The notes beneath the pieces were generated by a model. The model saw only the letters and a list, made by a program, of their open reading frames with translations. It was not told where the DNA came from and made no database searches. Shown in pieces: positions 13,388 to 22,041 of a stretch of 35,854 bases of DNA. A program made the position numbers and the translations under genes. Every line of letters begins with the position of its first letter. Position 1 is the first letter of the stretch. The stretch spans positions 1-35,854 of the forward strand of contig JAPLYT010000014.1 in NCBI GenBank assembly GCA_026395435.1, written 5' to 3'. The DNA is from Candidatus Saccharimonadota bacterium (GTDB lineage: Bacteria > Patescibacteriota > Saccharimonadia > Saccharimonadales > AWTP1-31).

Positions 13388-16119
13388 TATTTTTCTCCTT
13401 GGTTAGGTAATTTATTCATATCAATCAATACTTGGGTATTTGATCCATCCGCATCTTGTTGATGAGTTTGCTTCAATAACCACGCCTTACATTCTTCACT
13501 TGATGAAAAATACAACTTCATAATTGCTTCGGCGTTTTCTGCTTTCATCCAAAACGGTTCAATGCTTTTTGGAGCGGTATCTACGAGCGATAAACCGCCA
13601 GTATCATCATGTTGTTCTGGCTGTGTAGTCGTCGTTGATGTTGCTGTGGATGTAGTCGTTGGGGGGTTGGTTGATGTGGTAGATGGTTGAGTATGCAACT
13701 CAATATAGCTGCTTCTTAACGCATTCAGTATTGCTTTATTAATTTCTACCCGCCGCTTACCGCCAATACCCCTGTTTCCAGCTCGATCATGATCATAATA
13801 TCCATGACCACTATTACATGGCATAGAGGCCCATTCTTGGCATAAGTCAGTAATTGCCTTATCTACTGGGACATCTTCACCTTTTATATAGCCTGCAAGA
13901 TGCTTTCGTTTTGAGAAAATCAGATAATTGACAGCTAGTTCATTTTGCGCTTCTTGATCAAATTTTCGATTTACATCGATGTGTGTAGCACTCACGGCAG
14001 AGTGAAGCGTGTTGGTGATAAATTGGTAACGACCAACAGCAAATATCTGACGTTTTTTCTGCATCGCCAGTATCTCGGCTATGGTAAGATCGGACAACAT
14101 ACGGTTCTTAAATAGTTGATTGTATCTTGCGCCGCCGACCTTTGTGTCTCCAGAGCGGCCGGTATTCACGGAGTCCCATCCACCTTCTCCTGATGATATT
14201 TCACCGAGCAGTCTTTCCATAGCTTTATCATATTTCTGTTTAGGGTCTGATGTGGCTAGTTCATCTTGTACTTGCTTCATATCGGCTTCTTCGCTGGCAA
14301 TATCATCGGCGAGTTTTTTGAGTTTAGGGAAAAGCGCGTCTACCAGGTCTTTTGGCATATCATGCTTGGCGCCACGTTTTGCGGCATCAATCTCTTCATG
14401 ACCAACGAAATTTTTGCGTTCAATAGGTATCCCATTATTTCTCATGAAACCATAGGCCAGAGTAATAAATTGCTTCATTTGCGCAGGAGTATAATCACGC
14501 AAGTTACGGGCTTCGATCTCTACGCCTTGCGTATCCATATTATTGTTGAGTGCATGCGCGGTCAGTTGAGTAGGGTCTTTAACAAATCGATACGTTTTTG
14601 CATCTTTATCGATGTAGAACATGACCGAGCAACAGTCGCCCGTTCTTCCCTTTATGCTACTAACGAACTGATCGACACCTTTTGGATATAAGTTTCCGGT
14701 CCAATGTCCGACAAACCTTTTTGGAACGATTTTCGTCGATGGAAGTTCACTGTCAAATACTCCTAAATGAGACGTATCTATGTTTAGGGCGTCATAGTCA
14801 TCAGGAGTCACCTCTACTTGATCAGCTAACCATTGTATATACTCACTTTTAGACATTTTTTCTGTAGAAGTATGATTTTCAGCAGGAATAGGTGCGCTTG
14901 CGGCAATTGAGGCGAGTGACGCTTCGGCATCGGTCAAGACATCTTCTGTTGGTACGATAATCATTCCGTCATTCTTATTTTGATTCAACGTTTCTAGTTC
15001 TGTGACGCTTAATCCTAGTGCTTCTGATACTGCAGAAAGGTTCGGGCTCGGAGTATTAGTCAATATTACTGCCCGACCTGGAACGGTAAAATCAAGCAGA
15101 TGGTCAGTATGTTGTGATTCTGGGTTTGATGACCTTACGATGGTTTCTGGTAGCTGAAATCGATCTGCAATTTCAGCAATAGTAGCTGGTGTGTGAAGTC
15201 TAACATTAGATACTGGTAGAGATATTTTAAGGTCTACACGCTTTGTACTTTTTTCTGCGTGAATTCCAGCATGCTGAGAGATTACTGCCATTTTTTCTGG
15301 ACCAATATGAAGTGTGTCAGCAAGATCATTGATACTATCTCCGACTTTGATAGATAGGCTAACATCTTTAGTTTGCATCGGTAGCGATACTATTTCTTTG
15401 GGGGTGTGTTTGTTGGCTATAGATTCGTTACTATGCGAAGGTATCAGAGTACAAGCAAGCGATGTCAGTACAACGGCACCCAATACTTTTCGGGTATTGT
15501 TTCGACTGTAGGTAATAGCTTCCTTGGCTAGATAATTGGCAGTATGTCCTAACGTTTTCAACGAACGAGCGGCGTTATAGAGATCGGTTATAACTACTTG
15601 CTTTGGTGAATCGCCTTCTGGGAAGCCAAGAAGATCAATAAATAGTTTATCTCGTAATGAAGAAGAATTTTTGTTCCCCTTAGATGGCGATGCTTTTCTT
15701 GGTAATACGGTAGGTTCTATGGAATATGCCGTGTCGGTACTTTTTGTAGCTTTAAAAGGCTTTGTATTCCATTCAGGCTTGGTTGAAGATGACTTTGTGG
15801 TACCAAGACTGACCAGATGAGATTCGCCTGTTTCCGGATTAGTATACATACCAATCTTTTTATTACCATCGGCAGATAAATATGACCCTTCAAATATGGC
15901 GCCTGGAAATGGTTCAAAAACTGGGGGCTTGTCTGAGGCTTCTTGAGGAGATGAGGGGCTATTAACAGCAGGCATTAAAACCTGCATGTGAGGTCCACTT
16001 ATCTCGATAGAATTGCCATCGTGAAAATTCATGGTTTTTTCACCATGTTCATTAATACCGGTCGTATAGAACGGTACTACATGTTGAGTTGGATTGTTTG
16101 GGTAAGATTCATTCTTCAT
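13387..16119 (-). CDS. Anchored bifunctional peptidoglycan hydrolase (amidase plus lysozyme-like)
   Basis: In this 910-residue protein, residues 1-210 are polar and probably cytosolic, and one membrane segment lies at about 211-226. Weak LysM-like repeats occupy about 255-395. An N-acetylmuramoyl-alanine amidase domain of type 2 spans about 460-600, with candidate zinc ligands His472 (VGHWTG), His574 (VGHEEID) and Asp587. A helical linker leads to a GH104-like lysozyme or transglycosylase domain (about 633-805) with Glu645 in SGEGGW and the GRYQF motif. A Thr/Pro/Ser-rich stretch (about 811-833) precedes the tail. It could cut both stem peptide and glycan strand, in own-wall remodelling or in attack on a host wall. 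A structured leader with a consensus promoter lies upstream. Confidence 0.85.
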   Translation of the reverse strand: MKNESYPNNPTQHVVPFYTTGINEHGEKTMNFHDGNSIEISGPHMQVLMPAVNSPSSPQEASDKPPVFEPFPGAIFEGSYLSADGNKKIGMYTNPETGESHLVSLGTTKSSSTKPEWNTKPFKATKSTDTAYSIEPTVLPRKASPSKGNKNSSSLRDKLFIDLLGFPEGDSPKQVVITDLYNAARSLKTLGHTANYLAKEAITYSRNNTRKVLGAVVLTSLACTLIPSHSNESIANKHTPKEIVSLPMQTKDVSLSIKVGDSINDLADTLHIGPEKMAVISQHAGIHAEKSTKRVDLKISLPVSNVRLHTPATIAEIADRFQLPETIVRSSNPESQHTDHLLDFTVPGRAVILTNTPSPNLSAVSEALGLSVTELETLNQNKNDGMIIVPTEDVLTDAEASLASIAASAPIPAENHTSTEKMSKSEYIQWLADQVEVTPDDYDALNIDTSHLGVFDSELPSTKIVPKRFVGHWTGNLYPKGVDQFVSSIKGRTGDCCSVMFYIDKDAKTYRFVKDPTQLTAHALNNNMDTQGVEIEARNLRDYTPAQMKQFITLAYGFMRNNGIPIERKNFVGHEEIDAAKRGAKHDMPKDLVDALFPKLKKLADDIASEEADMKQVQDELATSDPKQKYDKAMERLLGEISSGEGGWDSVNTGRSGDTKVGGARYNQLFKNRMLSDLTIAEILAMQKKRQIFAVGRYQFITNTLHSAVSATHIDVNRKFDQEAQNELAVNYLIFSKRKHLAGYIKGEDVPVDKAITDLCQEWASMPCNSGHGYYDHDRAGNRGIGGKRRVEINKAILNALRSSYIELHTQPSTTSTNPPTTTSTATSTTTTQPEQHDDTGGLSLVDTAPKSIEPFWMKAENAEAIMKLYFSSSEECKAWLLKQTHQQDADGSNTQVLIDMNKLPNQGEK

Positions 16120-16144
16120 AACAAAATATGTATCGTATAAACAA

Positions 16145-16290
16145 TCAAAAAGCGGATTAGCTGGTTAAGGGCTAAACCGCTTTTATAAAAAGTCGGTTCA
16201 GTTGCCCGGTTACGCTAGTGGCTCCATATATATCAAGCGTCCAAATAAGATATACAATTCACAGCCTACAACCAAATCGCAATTTGATTA
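16145..16290 (-). ncRNA. Structured leader or small RNA ending in a terminator hairpin
   Basis: Transcription from the promoter at 16296-16324 should start near 16289. The RNA can form CAAAT-TGCG-ATTTG, then GTATATC pairing with GATATAT, and finally a long hairpin AAAAGCGG..TTAGC pairing with GCTAA..CCGCTTTT (16147-16184) that ends in TTTTTG, a plausible intrinsic terminator. The 910-residue hydrolase starts only about 26 bases beyond. It may be an attenuator or riboswitch controlling that gene, or a separate small RNA. I do not recognise it as a known family. Confidence 0.5.
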
Positions 16291-16295
16291 GCAAC

Positions 16296-16324
16296 ATTGT
16301 ACTACTTTGTTGCTATTTTGTCAA
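16296..16324 (-). promoter_or_regulatory. Consensus promoter for the hydrolase leader
   Basis: Minus-strand TTGACA and TACAAT are exactly 17 bases apart, one of the best sigma-70-type matches in the window. It overlaps the 3' end of trhO and directs transcription to the hydrolase leader. Confidence 0.8.
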
Positions 16325-17203
16325 TACTTTATCTTGAAATGATTCGTGGGCGTAACAATGTGTTTTTTTGTCACAATTCTCACAAACTAAGACCAATTTG
16401 TTGCACGAGACATCCGCACAATTGATATAACGGCTGGTCTTACCTTTGCAATGCACGCATTGCCCGATATCAACTGATTTATCGCTAAAACGGTGATCCA
16501 TTCGGCCGTCAAAGATATAGAGAGAGCCTTCCCATAGGCCTTCATCGCCATATTTTTCGCCATATTTCACAATACCGCCATCCATCTGGTAGACATCCGT
16601 AAAACCCCTATTTTTCATCAGTACACTCAGCGCTTCACAGCGAATTCCACCGGTGCAATAGGTGACCACTGGTTTATCTTTGATATCATCATATTTATCA
16701 CTACTAATCTCACGTAAAAAATCGTGAGTAGTCTCGGTATCAGGTATAATCGCGTCTTTGAACTTGCCCACAGCTGCCTCATAGGCGTTACGACCATCAA
16801 AAAAGACCACATCATCGCCCTTTTCTTCCATCAGTTTGTGTAAGGCTTCAGGTTTGAGGTGTTTTCCGCCACCTACCACGCCGTTTTCGTCTACCTTGAT
16901 CTCGTCCGGTGCGCCAAAAGCCACCAGTTCATCACGCACTTTGATACTAAGCCGGGGGAACACATTTCCAGATGCATCACTCCATTTGTAGGTTATCCCC
17001 TTAAAAGTAACCGACTTATTCATTTCTCGCTTATAGGCTCGCAAGTCTTCGATGTCTCCACCAAGCGTGCCATTGATACCATGTTTACTAACGATGATAC
17101 GGCCCTTCAGATTGAGTCGACTACAAAGCTCGCGTTGCCAATGCATAGTCATTGCCGGGTCAGATAGCGGCACGAATTTATAATAGAGAATAACCTTATT
17201 CAT
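16313..17203 (-). CDS. trhO: tRNA uridine(34) hydroxylase, rhodanese-domain (TrhO/YceA)
   Basis: The 296-residue protein starts with an acylphosphatase-like domain (YKFVPLSDP, KHGINGTLGG), then a rhodanese domain with the active-site cysteine in VTYCTGGIRCE (about residues 175-185), and a C-terminal Cys-rich zinc-like region (CVHC, CENC). TrhO catalyses oxygen-dependent 5-hydroxylation of U34 in some tRNAs. The start was chosen at ATG 17203, not at 17239, because TTGTAT-17-TATACT (17211-17239) would place transcription at that ATG, 7 bases after the -10 box. The message is thus probably leaderless. Divergent from the ABC exporter pair. Confidence 0.9.
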   Translation of the reverse strand: MNKVILYYKFVPLSDPAMTMHWQRELCSRLNLKGRIIVSKHGINGTLGGDIEDLRAYKREMNKSVTFKGITYKWSDASGNVFPRLSIKVRDELVAFGAPDEIKVDENGVVGGGKHLKPEALHKLMEEKGDDVVFFDGRNAYEAAVGKFKDAIIPDTETTHDFLREISSDKYDDIKDKPVVTYCTGGIRCEALSVLMKNRGFTDVYQMDGGIVKYGEKYGDEGLWEGSLYIFDGRMDHRFSDKSVDIGQCVHCKGKTSRYINCADVSCNKLVLVCENCDKKTHCYAHESFQDKVLTK

Positions 17204-17210
17204 TTCAGAT

Positions 17211-17239
17211 AGTATAGCGCAATTACCCCTGTTATACAA
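17211..17239 (-). promoter_or_regulatory. Promoter of leaderless trhO
   Basis: TTGTAT and TATACT are 17 bases apart on the minus strand, and the ATG follows 7 bases after the -10 box. This fixes the start codon and rules out the longer frame. Confidence 0.7.
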
Positions 17240-17281
17240 CCATATTTCAGTCTTCGCAATAGCTAACAGATAGAAATCATT

Positions 17282-17311
17282 TTGTCATAAGGGGTATGGG
17301 TGTGCTATAGT
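17282..17311 (+). promoter_or_regulatory. Promoter of the ABC exporter operon
   Basis: TTGTCA and TATAGT are 18 bases apart. The start would be near 17318, giving a leader of about 170 nt before the first ABC gene, unusually long for this window. Confidence 0.7.
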
Positions 17312-17317
17312 TGGAGG

Positions 17318-17486
17318 CAATTCATTAAATAACGGAAAGGGCGGCCACAACAACCATGTCATATATGACAACCACAATTACCTCTTCGGTCGCCCACAGC
17401 GCCTCACGCTAGTCGGCCGCGCTCGCACGAAACTATAACAAACGTTCGAAATCATTAAAAACTAGACGACAGCAGGAGGCTGTCCT
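17318..17486 (+). promoter_or_regulatory. Structured leader of the ABC exporter operon
   Basis: GGGCGGCC (17339-17346) can pair with GGTCGCCC (17388-17395), or its GCGGCC part with GGCCGC (17415-17420), giving two mutually exclusive folds. The 14-bp palindrome TGTCATATATGACA (17357-17370) overlaps the start codon of a possible leader peptide. The Shine-Dalgarno AGGAGG (17474-17479) of the first ABC gene lies mostly in the loop of a 6-bp hairpin GACAGC-AGGAG-GCTGTC (17468-17484). The layout suggests control of the exporters by ribosome stalling or RNA switching. Confidence 0.55.
17356..17412 (+). CDS. Possible 18-residue leader peptide
   Basis: The frame reads MSYMTTTITSSVAHSASR and stops at TAG 17410-17412. 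An AAAGGG about 13 bases upstream is a weak ribosome site. The reading frame covers the first arm partner at 17388-17395, so a ribosome on it would change the leader fold. By analogy to bmrB upstream of the bmrCD exporter genes in Bacillus it could act as an attenuator. Not proven to be translated. Confidence 0.35.
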   Translation: MSYMTTTITSSVAHSASR

Positions 17487-19262
17487 ATGAAAAAGCAATC
17501 AAACGTACGGCGTATTGTCAGTATATACTGGCAACATACACTCAAATATAAAAAACAATTAGCTATCATCTATCCATCGATGGTTGCTGCTCAAGTTGTC
17601 GAAGATTTCATACAACCCCTTATTATAAGCTTCGTTCTAACTAAACTGGCAACTGGTGATATCGCGAGCCTGAAGGGTTCGAACCTACCATTGATCCTCA
17701 TTTCACTGGCATTGACTGAAATTTTCGGTCACACCATATGGATAAAAATTATTGTGCCACGAGTTTGGCGAACAGAAGAAGCAATCATGCGCGACCTCAA
17801 TATGACCGCATTTGATCATTTACAGACCATGAGTGCTCAATTTTTTGGCGATAGGTTTGCCGGGTCACTGGTAAGCCAAGTAGGTAAGTTTGCGGGCTCT
17901 TTTGAACGTCTAGCGGACGCCTTGACGTGGAACGTCTTCAAACTACTTGTTACGATTGTAGCGACTTCGGTGATTCTGTTTCCAAAAGTACCTTACGTGG
18001 CATTAGCAATCCTTATCTTAAGCGCTATTTTTGCGCCGCTTGTATGGTATTACCGCAAAAAACAAGTTCCCTATAACACCAAATGGGCAGCTGCCGAAAC
18101 AGAGCGCACCGGGCAACTCGCTGATGCCTTCTCAAACATTATGGCGGTAAAGTCATTTGCTGGAGAAGCAGGAGAACAAAAGCGGATGCAGCAAAAAGTT
18201 GATGCGGTATATGAACGATCAATCGATACCATGCAGCTCAACATGAGCCAAGAATTCATAACGGGGCTCGTTCAGCGAAGTATCAATGTGAGCGTGATTA
18301 CGATTTCTGTATTACTCGCCATACATGGCAAAGTTAGTGTTGGCATCATTTACTTGTCGCTTAACTTCACCATGCAAATAATGCGTCGAATATGGGACCT
18401 TAATAACACCTTCAGGACACTTACTCGTGTATTTGGCGATGCTCATGATATGGGTGAGATTCTTCAAATCAAGCCAGAGATTGTTGATGCGCCAAATCCG
18501 ATTGAACTCACGATACAATCTGCAGACATTACATTCAACGATGTAGTCTTTGCCCATGAAGAAGGCAAAAAAACACTATTCAATAATCTCAATCTACATA
18601 TTGCAGCTGGCGAAAAAATCGGACTCGTAGGGCATAGTGGAGGTGGCAAAACTACTATCACCAAACTTCTCATGAGATTCATGGACATTCAAGGCGGAAG
18701 CATCAAGATCGACGGCCAGAATATCGATGAGGTCGCTCAAGCAGATCTACGGCGTCATATTTCGTATGTCCCACAAGAACCAATGTTGTTCCATCGATCA
18801 TTAGCTGAGAATATTGCCTACGGCAAGCCGGATGCAACGCAGACGGAAATTGAGCGTGTGGCTAAACTATCGCATGCTCATGAGTTCATTCGTGACATTC
18901 CTACTGGATACAAAACATTGGTTGGAGAACGCGGGGTGAAATTATCTGGCGGACAGCGTCAACGTATCGCCATTGCTCGGGCAATGATCAAAGATGCACC
19001 TATCTTGGTTTTAGATGAGGCTACAAGTGCGCTCGATAGCGAGAGTGAAGCACTCATTCAAGATGCCCTCTGGAAACTGATGGACGGTAAAACTGCCATC
19101 GTAATTGCCCACCGTCTCAGTACAATTCAAAAAATGGATCGCATCGTAGTACTCAGTGAGGGTACAATAGTAGAGACCGGCAGTCATGCTGAACTCATTA
19201 AGCAAAAAGGTACCTACGCGGATCTGTGGGCACACCAAACCGGTGGATTCATCGAAGAGTAA
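17487..19262 (+). CDS. ABC exporter, membrane plus ATPase domains (first of pair)
   Basis: This 591-residue half-transporter has an N-terminal type I exporter membrane domain (six helices, about 20-310) and an ATP-binding domain (about 345-585). Walker A is GHSGGGKTT, the signature LSGGQRQR, Walker B ILVLDEATSALDSESE and the H-loop IAHRLST, all intact including the catalytic Glu after Walker B. Such proteins dimerise and export drugs, lipids or peptides. Its neighbour 12 bp downstream is a clear paralogue, so a heterodimer is likely. AGGAGG lies in a hairpin loop 7 bases before the ATG. The substrate is unknown. Confidence 0.92.
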   Translation: MKKQSNVRRIVSIYWQHTLKYKKQLAIIYPSMVAAQVVEDFIQPLIISFVLTKLATGDIASLKGSNLPLILISLALTEIFGHTIWIKIIVPRVWRTEEAIMRDLNMTAFDHLQTMSAQFFGDRFAGSLVSQVGKFAGSFERLADALTWNVFKLLVTIVATSVILFPKVPYVALAILILSAIFAPLVWYYRKKQVPYNTKWAAAETERTGQLADAFSNIMAVKSFAGEAGEQKRMQQKVDAVYERSIDTMQLNMSQEFITGLVQRSINVSVITISVLLAIHGKVSVGIIYLSLNFTMQIMRRIWDLNNTFRTLTRVFGDAHDMGEILQIKPEIVDAPNPIELTIQSADITFNDVVFAHEEGKKTLFNNLNLHIAAGEKIGLVGHSGGGKTTITKLLMRFMDIQGGSIKIDGQNIDEVAQADLRRHISYVPQEPMLFHRSLAENIAYGKPDATQTEIERVAKLSHAHEFIRDIPTGYKTLVGERGVKLSGGQRQRIAIARAMIKDAPILVLDEATSALDSESEALIQDALWKLMDGKTAIVIAHRLSTIQKMDRIVVLSEGTIVETGSHAELIKQKGTYADLWAHQTGGFIEE

Positions 19263-19274
19263 GTTGAAAAATAT

Positions 19275-21032
19275 ATGAACGCAACTAAAGATACACTCAA
19301 ATTTTTCTGGAAATACACTTGGTCACGACCAAAGGATTGTTTAATTGCATCAACGGTAATCTTTCAGTATTTAATCAACGTCATACTTCTGCCGATGATC
19401 ATCGCCACTTCTATCGGCAAATTAGTTAGCCCTAAATCGACGCGTTTTGCCTTCAGCACATTGATAATTGGCTTCGTATTTTCTGCGCTACTGGCAATAC
19501 TCTTTAATCGCATATCTCAGAGATCAATAGATGCGTTAGAGCAGGATGCTTTGGTTGAGATGAATATTGATGTTGCGAGACATATTCTGAATGAATCTTA
19601 TGAATTTCACTCCAAAAGCTTTAGTGGTGCATTGATCAGCCAAGCAACAAAGCTTTCTGGTAGTTATATCGGACTTATTGATACGGTATTTCTAGAAGGA
19701 CTGAGAACCGTAATTGTTGTTGTTTTTTCGAGTGCTATATTGGCATTTTATGACGTCCGCCTTTCTTTGATAATGGCTACATCCTCTATCCTTGGAGTGG
19801 CGGTTACTACCTTTATGGTCCGTAAACGATACCCTTTTCAGAAGGATGCAACCGAACAGATCTCTACTCAAACCGCATATTTTGCAGATATGATCACCAA
19901 TGCAATTACGGTAAAAACTTTTGCATCAGAAAAACACGAACTAGAAAGTTTTAAGAAAATAGTTACCATTTCTGCTAAAAAGCAGCTTTTGGCTTGGTCT
20001 AAACAGATAGATGCGTCTAATGTCACACTTATGATGGTCAGCATCATGAACCTCTCTATACTTAGTTATGGCATTTATGCTGTTCAAAATGGCTTTCTCG
20101 CTCCAGGGATATTTATCGCTGCTCAATTATATGCGGTTAGGTTGTCGGGGACATTCTGGGACACATCCAGAATGATCAGATCACTTGAAAGAGTATTCTC
20201 TGATGCCCATGAGATGGTTCAAATAATGAAAAAAGAGCCTGCGATTAATGACGAGCAAAATAGTCTCGATCTTCAGGTACAGCATGGAGCAGTAAATTTC
20301 GATAATGTGACGTTCTATTATAATGACACAACTTCAAAAGATAGCGTCCTTGCAAACTTTAATTTGGCTATTAAGCCAGGTGAAAAAGTTGGACTAGTAG
20401 GCCGGAGTGGAGGTGGCAAATCAACAATTACTAAACTAGTACTTAGGTTTATGGATATTCAGATTGGTCAAATAGCAATTGATGGTCAAGATATTACTAC
20501 TGTCACACAATCAAGTCTGCGAGCTGCCATAGCATATGTACCACAAGAACCTTTGCTATTTCACCGTAGTATCTACGAAAATATTAACTATGGTAACGAC
20601 AATGCCACAAAAGATCAGGTCATAAAAGCCGCAAAATTCGCCCAAGCAGATGAGTTTATCAGACATCTGCCAAAACAATATGATACTGAAGTAGGTGAAC
20701 GCGGCGTAAAACTATCTGGAGGGCAACGTCAAAGAATCGCAATTGCAAGGGCCCTGCTTAAGGATTCGCCGATACTCGTATTGGATGAGGCTACGAGCGC
20801 GCTCGATAGCGAAAGTGAAATTTCAATACAGAAAGCACTATGGAAACTCATGGAAAACAGGACTGCGTTGGTTATTGCTCATCGCCTTAGCACCATCCAA
20901 AAAATGGATCGGATCATCGTAGTTGACGAAGGCAAAATTATCGAACAAGGTAATCATGTGCAATTACTAAAAAATAACGGTACTTACGCCAAACTCTGGG
21001 CGCATCAAAGTGGTGGATTCATTGAAGAGTAG
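19275..21032 (+). CDS. ABC exporter, membrane plus ATPase domains (second of pair)
   Basis: This 585-residue paralogue of the preceding gene has a membrane domain (about 15-310) and an ATPase domain (about 340-580) with Walker A GRSGGGKST, signature LSGGQRQR, Walker B ILVLDEATSALDSESE and H-loop IAHRLST. The two proteins end alike in WAHQ(T/S)GGFIEE, indicating tandem duplication. Both ATP sites of a mixed dimer would be canonical, unlike TM287/288-type heterodimers with one degenerate site. There is no strong Shine-Dalgarno; the gene follows 12 bp after its partner and is probably coupled to it. It ends 4 bp from the convergent 76-residue gene. Confidence 0.92.
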   Translation: MNATKDTLKFFWKYTWSRPKDCLIASTVIFQYLINVILLPMIIATSIGKLVSPKSTRFAFSTLIIGFVFSALLAILFNRISQRSIDALEQDALVEMNIDVARHILNESYEFHSKSFSGALISQATKLSGSYIGLIDTVFLEGLRTVIVVVFSSAILAFYDVRLSLIMATSSILGVAVTTFMVRKRYPFQKDATEQISTQTAYFADMITNAITVKTFASEKHELESFKKIVTISAKKQLLAWSKQIDASNVTLMMVSIMNLSILSYGIYAVQNGFLAPGIFIAAQLYAVRLSGTFWDTSRMIRSLERVFSDAHEMVQIMKKEPAINDEQNSLDLQVQHGAVNFDNVTFYYNDTTSKDSVLANFNLAIKPGEKVGLVGRSGGGKSTITKLVLRFMDIQIGQIAIDGQDITTVTQSSLRAAIAYVPQEPLLFHRSIYENINYGNDNATKDQVIKAAKFAQADEFIRHLPKQYDTEVGERGVKLSGGQRQRIAIARALLKDSPILVLDEATSALDSESEISIQKALWKLMENRTALVIAHRLSTIQKMDRIIVVDEGKIIEQGNHVQLLKNNGTYAKLWAHQSGGFIEE

Positions 21033-21036
21033 GTTG

Positions 21037-21267
21037 CTAGAGTTCTGAATCGGTTTGTTCAATGACAGTATTTGCAGCAACGCCACCAATGCTGGCGATG
21101 ACTTGACCGGGAGTAAGTTCGACAGTGGTTGCTTCTTCCGGGGATGAATTATCTGATGGCAACGTTTCAAACGATTGCCGTTGTCCAAAATCATTGCCCA
21201 AAGACTCTTCATATTGAACTCGAATTGATCCATCTGCTTGTGTCCAACGTCCGACTTCTTTTTTCAT
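21037..21267 (-). CDS. Hypothetical small protein, 76 aa
   Basis: The family is unrecognised. The 76-residue product starts MKKEVGRWTQADG, is acidic and polar, and ends with a mildly hydrophobic LTPGQVIASIGGVAANTVIEQ; there is no clear membrane segment. Coding is supported by a good AAGGAG 8 bases before the ATG and by tight spacing: it begins 5 bp after the stop of the L25 gene and is surely cotranscribed with it. It ends next to the convergent ABC gene. Confidence 0.65.
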   Translation of the reverse strand: MKKEVGRWTQADGSIRVQYEESLGNDFGQRQSFETLPSDNSSPEEATTVELTPGQVIASIGGVAANTVIEQTDSEL

Positions 21268-21272
21268 AGTTT

Positions 21273-21929
21273 CTACTCCTTAGAGTCTTCGACAGGAGCC
21301 GTATCGCTGCCATTGTCGGCAGGTACGTCAGCTGCAGCAGTTTCTGCTTCTTCTGACTCTTCGCTCATTTGAGCTTTAGTTTCTTCGATAACAGCAATTG
21401 GGTGATCTGGTTCAGTGATGATAACAATTCCCTTTGGCACTATGATATCTGCAACAGTGATTTTATCACCGATTTCGGTGAGACCACTAGCATCTACGGT
21501 AAGTTCGTCAATCAGGTCTTTTGGTAATGCTTCGATCTCAACGACATCAAGTTGTCGGATAACCATGAGGCCTGCTTTTTCTGCTGGAATCTCACCGCTG
21601 AGATGTACGGGTACTTCTGTTTGTTGTTTCTCGTCAGCGGCAATGGCATTGAAAACGATGTGGCGAATCATGTGCTTACGCGGTTCAAAATCGACATCTT
21701 TGATGAGAGCCATGTATTTTTTTGAACCAACGGTAATGTTTACCGGGTGGTGTTTGCCTGCTGCCTGGAAAAGTTTGGTCATTTCAATGAATGAGCCCAT
21801 GACGTGTTGAGATTGTTTGCCATGGTCATGAATAACAGCCGGGACAGTGCCTTCGCGGCGCAATGCACGTACGCCTTTGCCGATTACGGTTCGTTCTTGT
21901 AGCGTTAACGCCATATCCTGTGTGGTCAT
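21273..21929 (-). CDS. rplY: Ribosomal protein bL25, CTC form
   Basis: This 218-residue protein has the L25 domain (about 5-95; ALTLQERTVIGKGVRALRRE and VPAVIHDHGK) followed by the CTC/TL5 beta domain (about 100-190; EVPVHLSGEIPAEKAG, DVVEIEALPKDL) and an acidic tail. L25 binds 5S rRNA in the large subunit. The start was set at ATG 21929 (MTTQDMALT), because the longer frame extends 125 residues antisense into the DedA gene and those residues do not look like L25. A TATACT box lies at 21963-21968, giving a leader of about 30 nt; GAGGGA lies 14 bases before the ATG. Confidence 0.9.
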   Translation of the reverse strand: MTTQDMALTLQERTVIGKGVRALRREGTVPAVIHDHGKQSQHVMGSFIEMTKLFQAAGKHHPVNITVGSKKYMALIKDVDFEPRKHMIRHIVFNAIAADEKQQTEVPVHLSGEIPAEKAGLMVIRQLDVVEIEALPKDLIDELTVDASGLTEIGDKITVADIIVPKGIVIITEPDHPIAVIEETKAQMSEESEEAETAAADVPADNGSDTAPVEDSKE

Positions 21930-22007
21930 AGTAGTATTGTTCCCTCTTAATTCAATACAACCAGTATACCAAACATTGGGTACCTTATCCGTTGTTGTTT
22001 GTACGTA

Positions 22008-22035
22008 GTGCCAAAATCGTTCGTGAGTTATACTT
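22008..22035 (+). promoter_or_regulatory. Promoter of leaderless dedA-type gene
   Basis: GTGCCA and TATACT are 16 bases apart, and the ATG at 22042 follows 7 bases after the -10 box. The -35 match is modest. Confidence 0.5.
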
Positions 22036-22041
22036 AAGCGT

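Noticed and set aside
17487-21032. Heterodimeric exporter with one degenerate ATP site
   Set aside because: Walker A, signature, catalytic Glu and H-loop are intact in both proteins.
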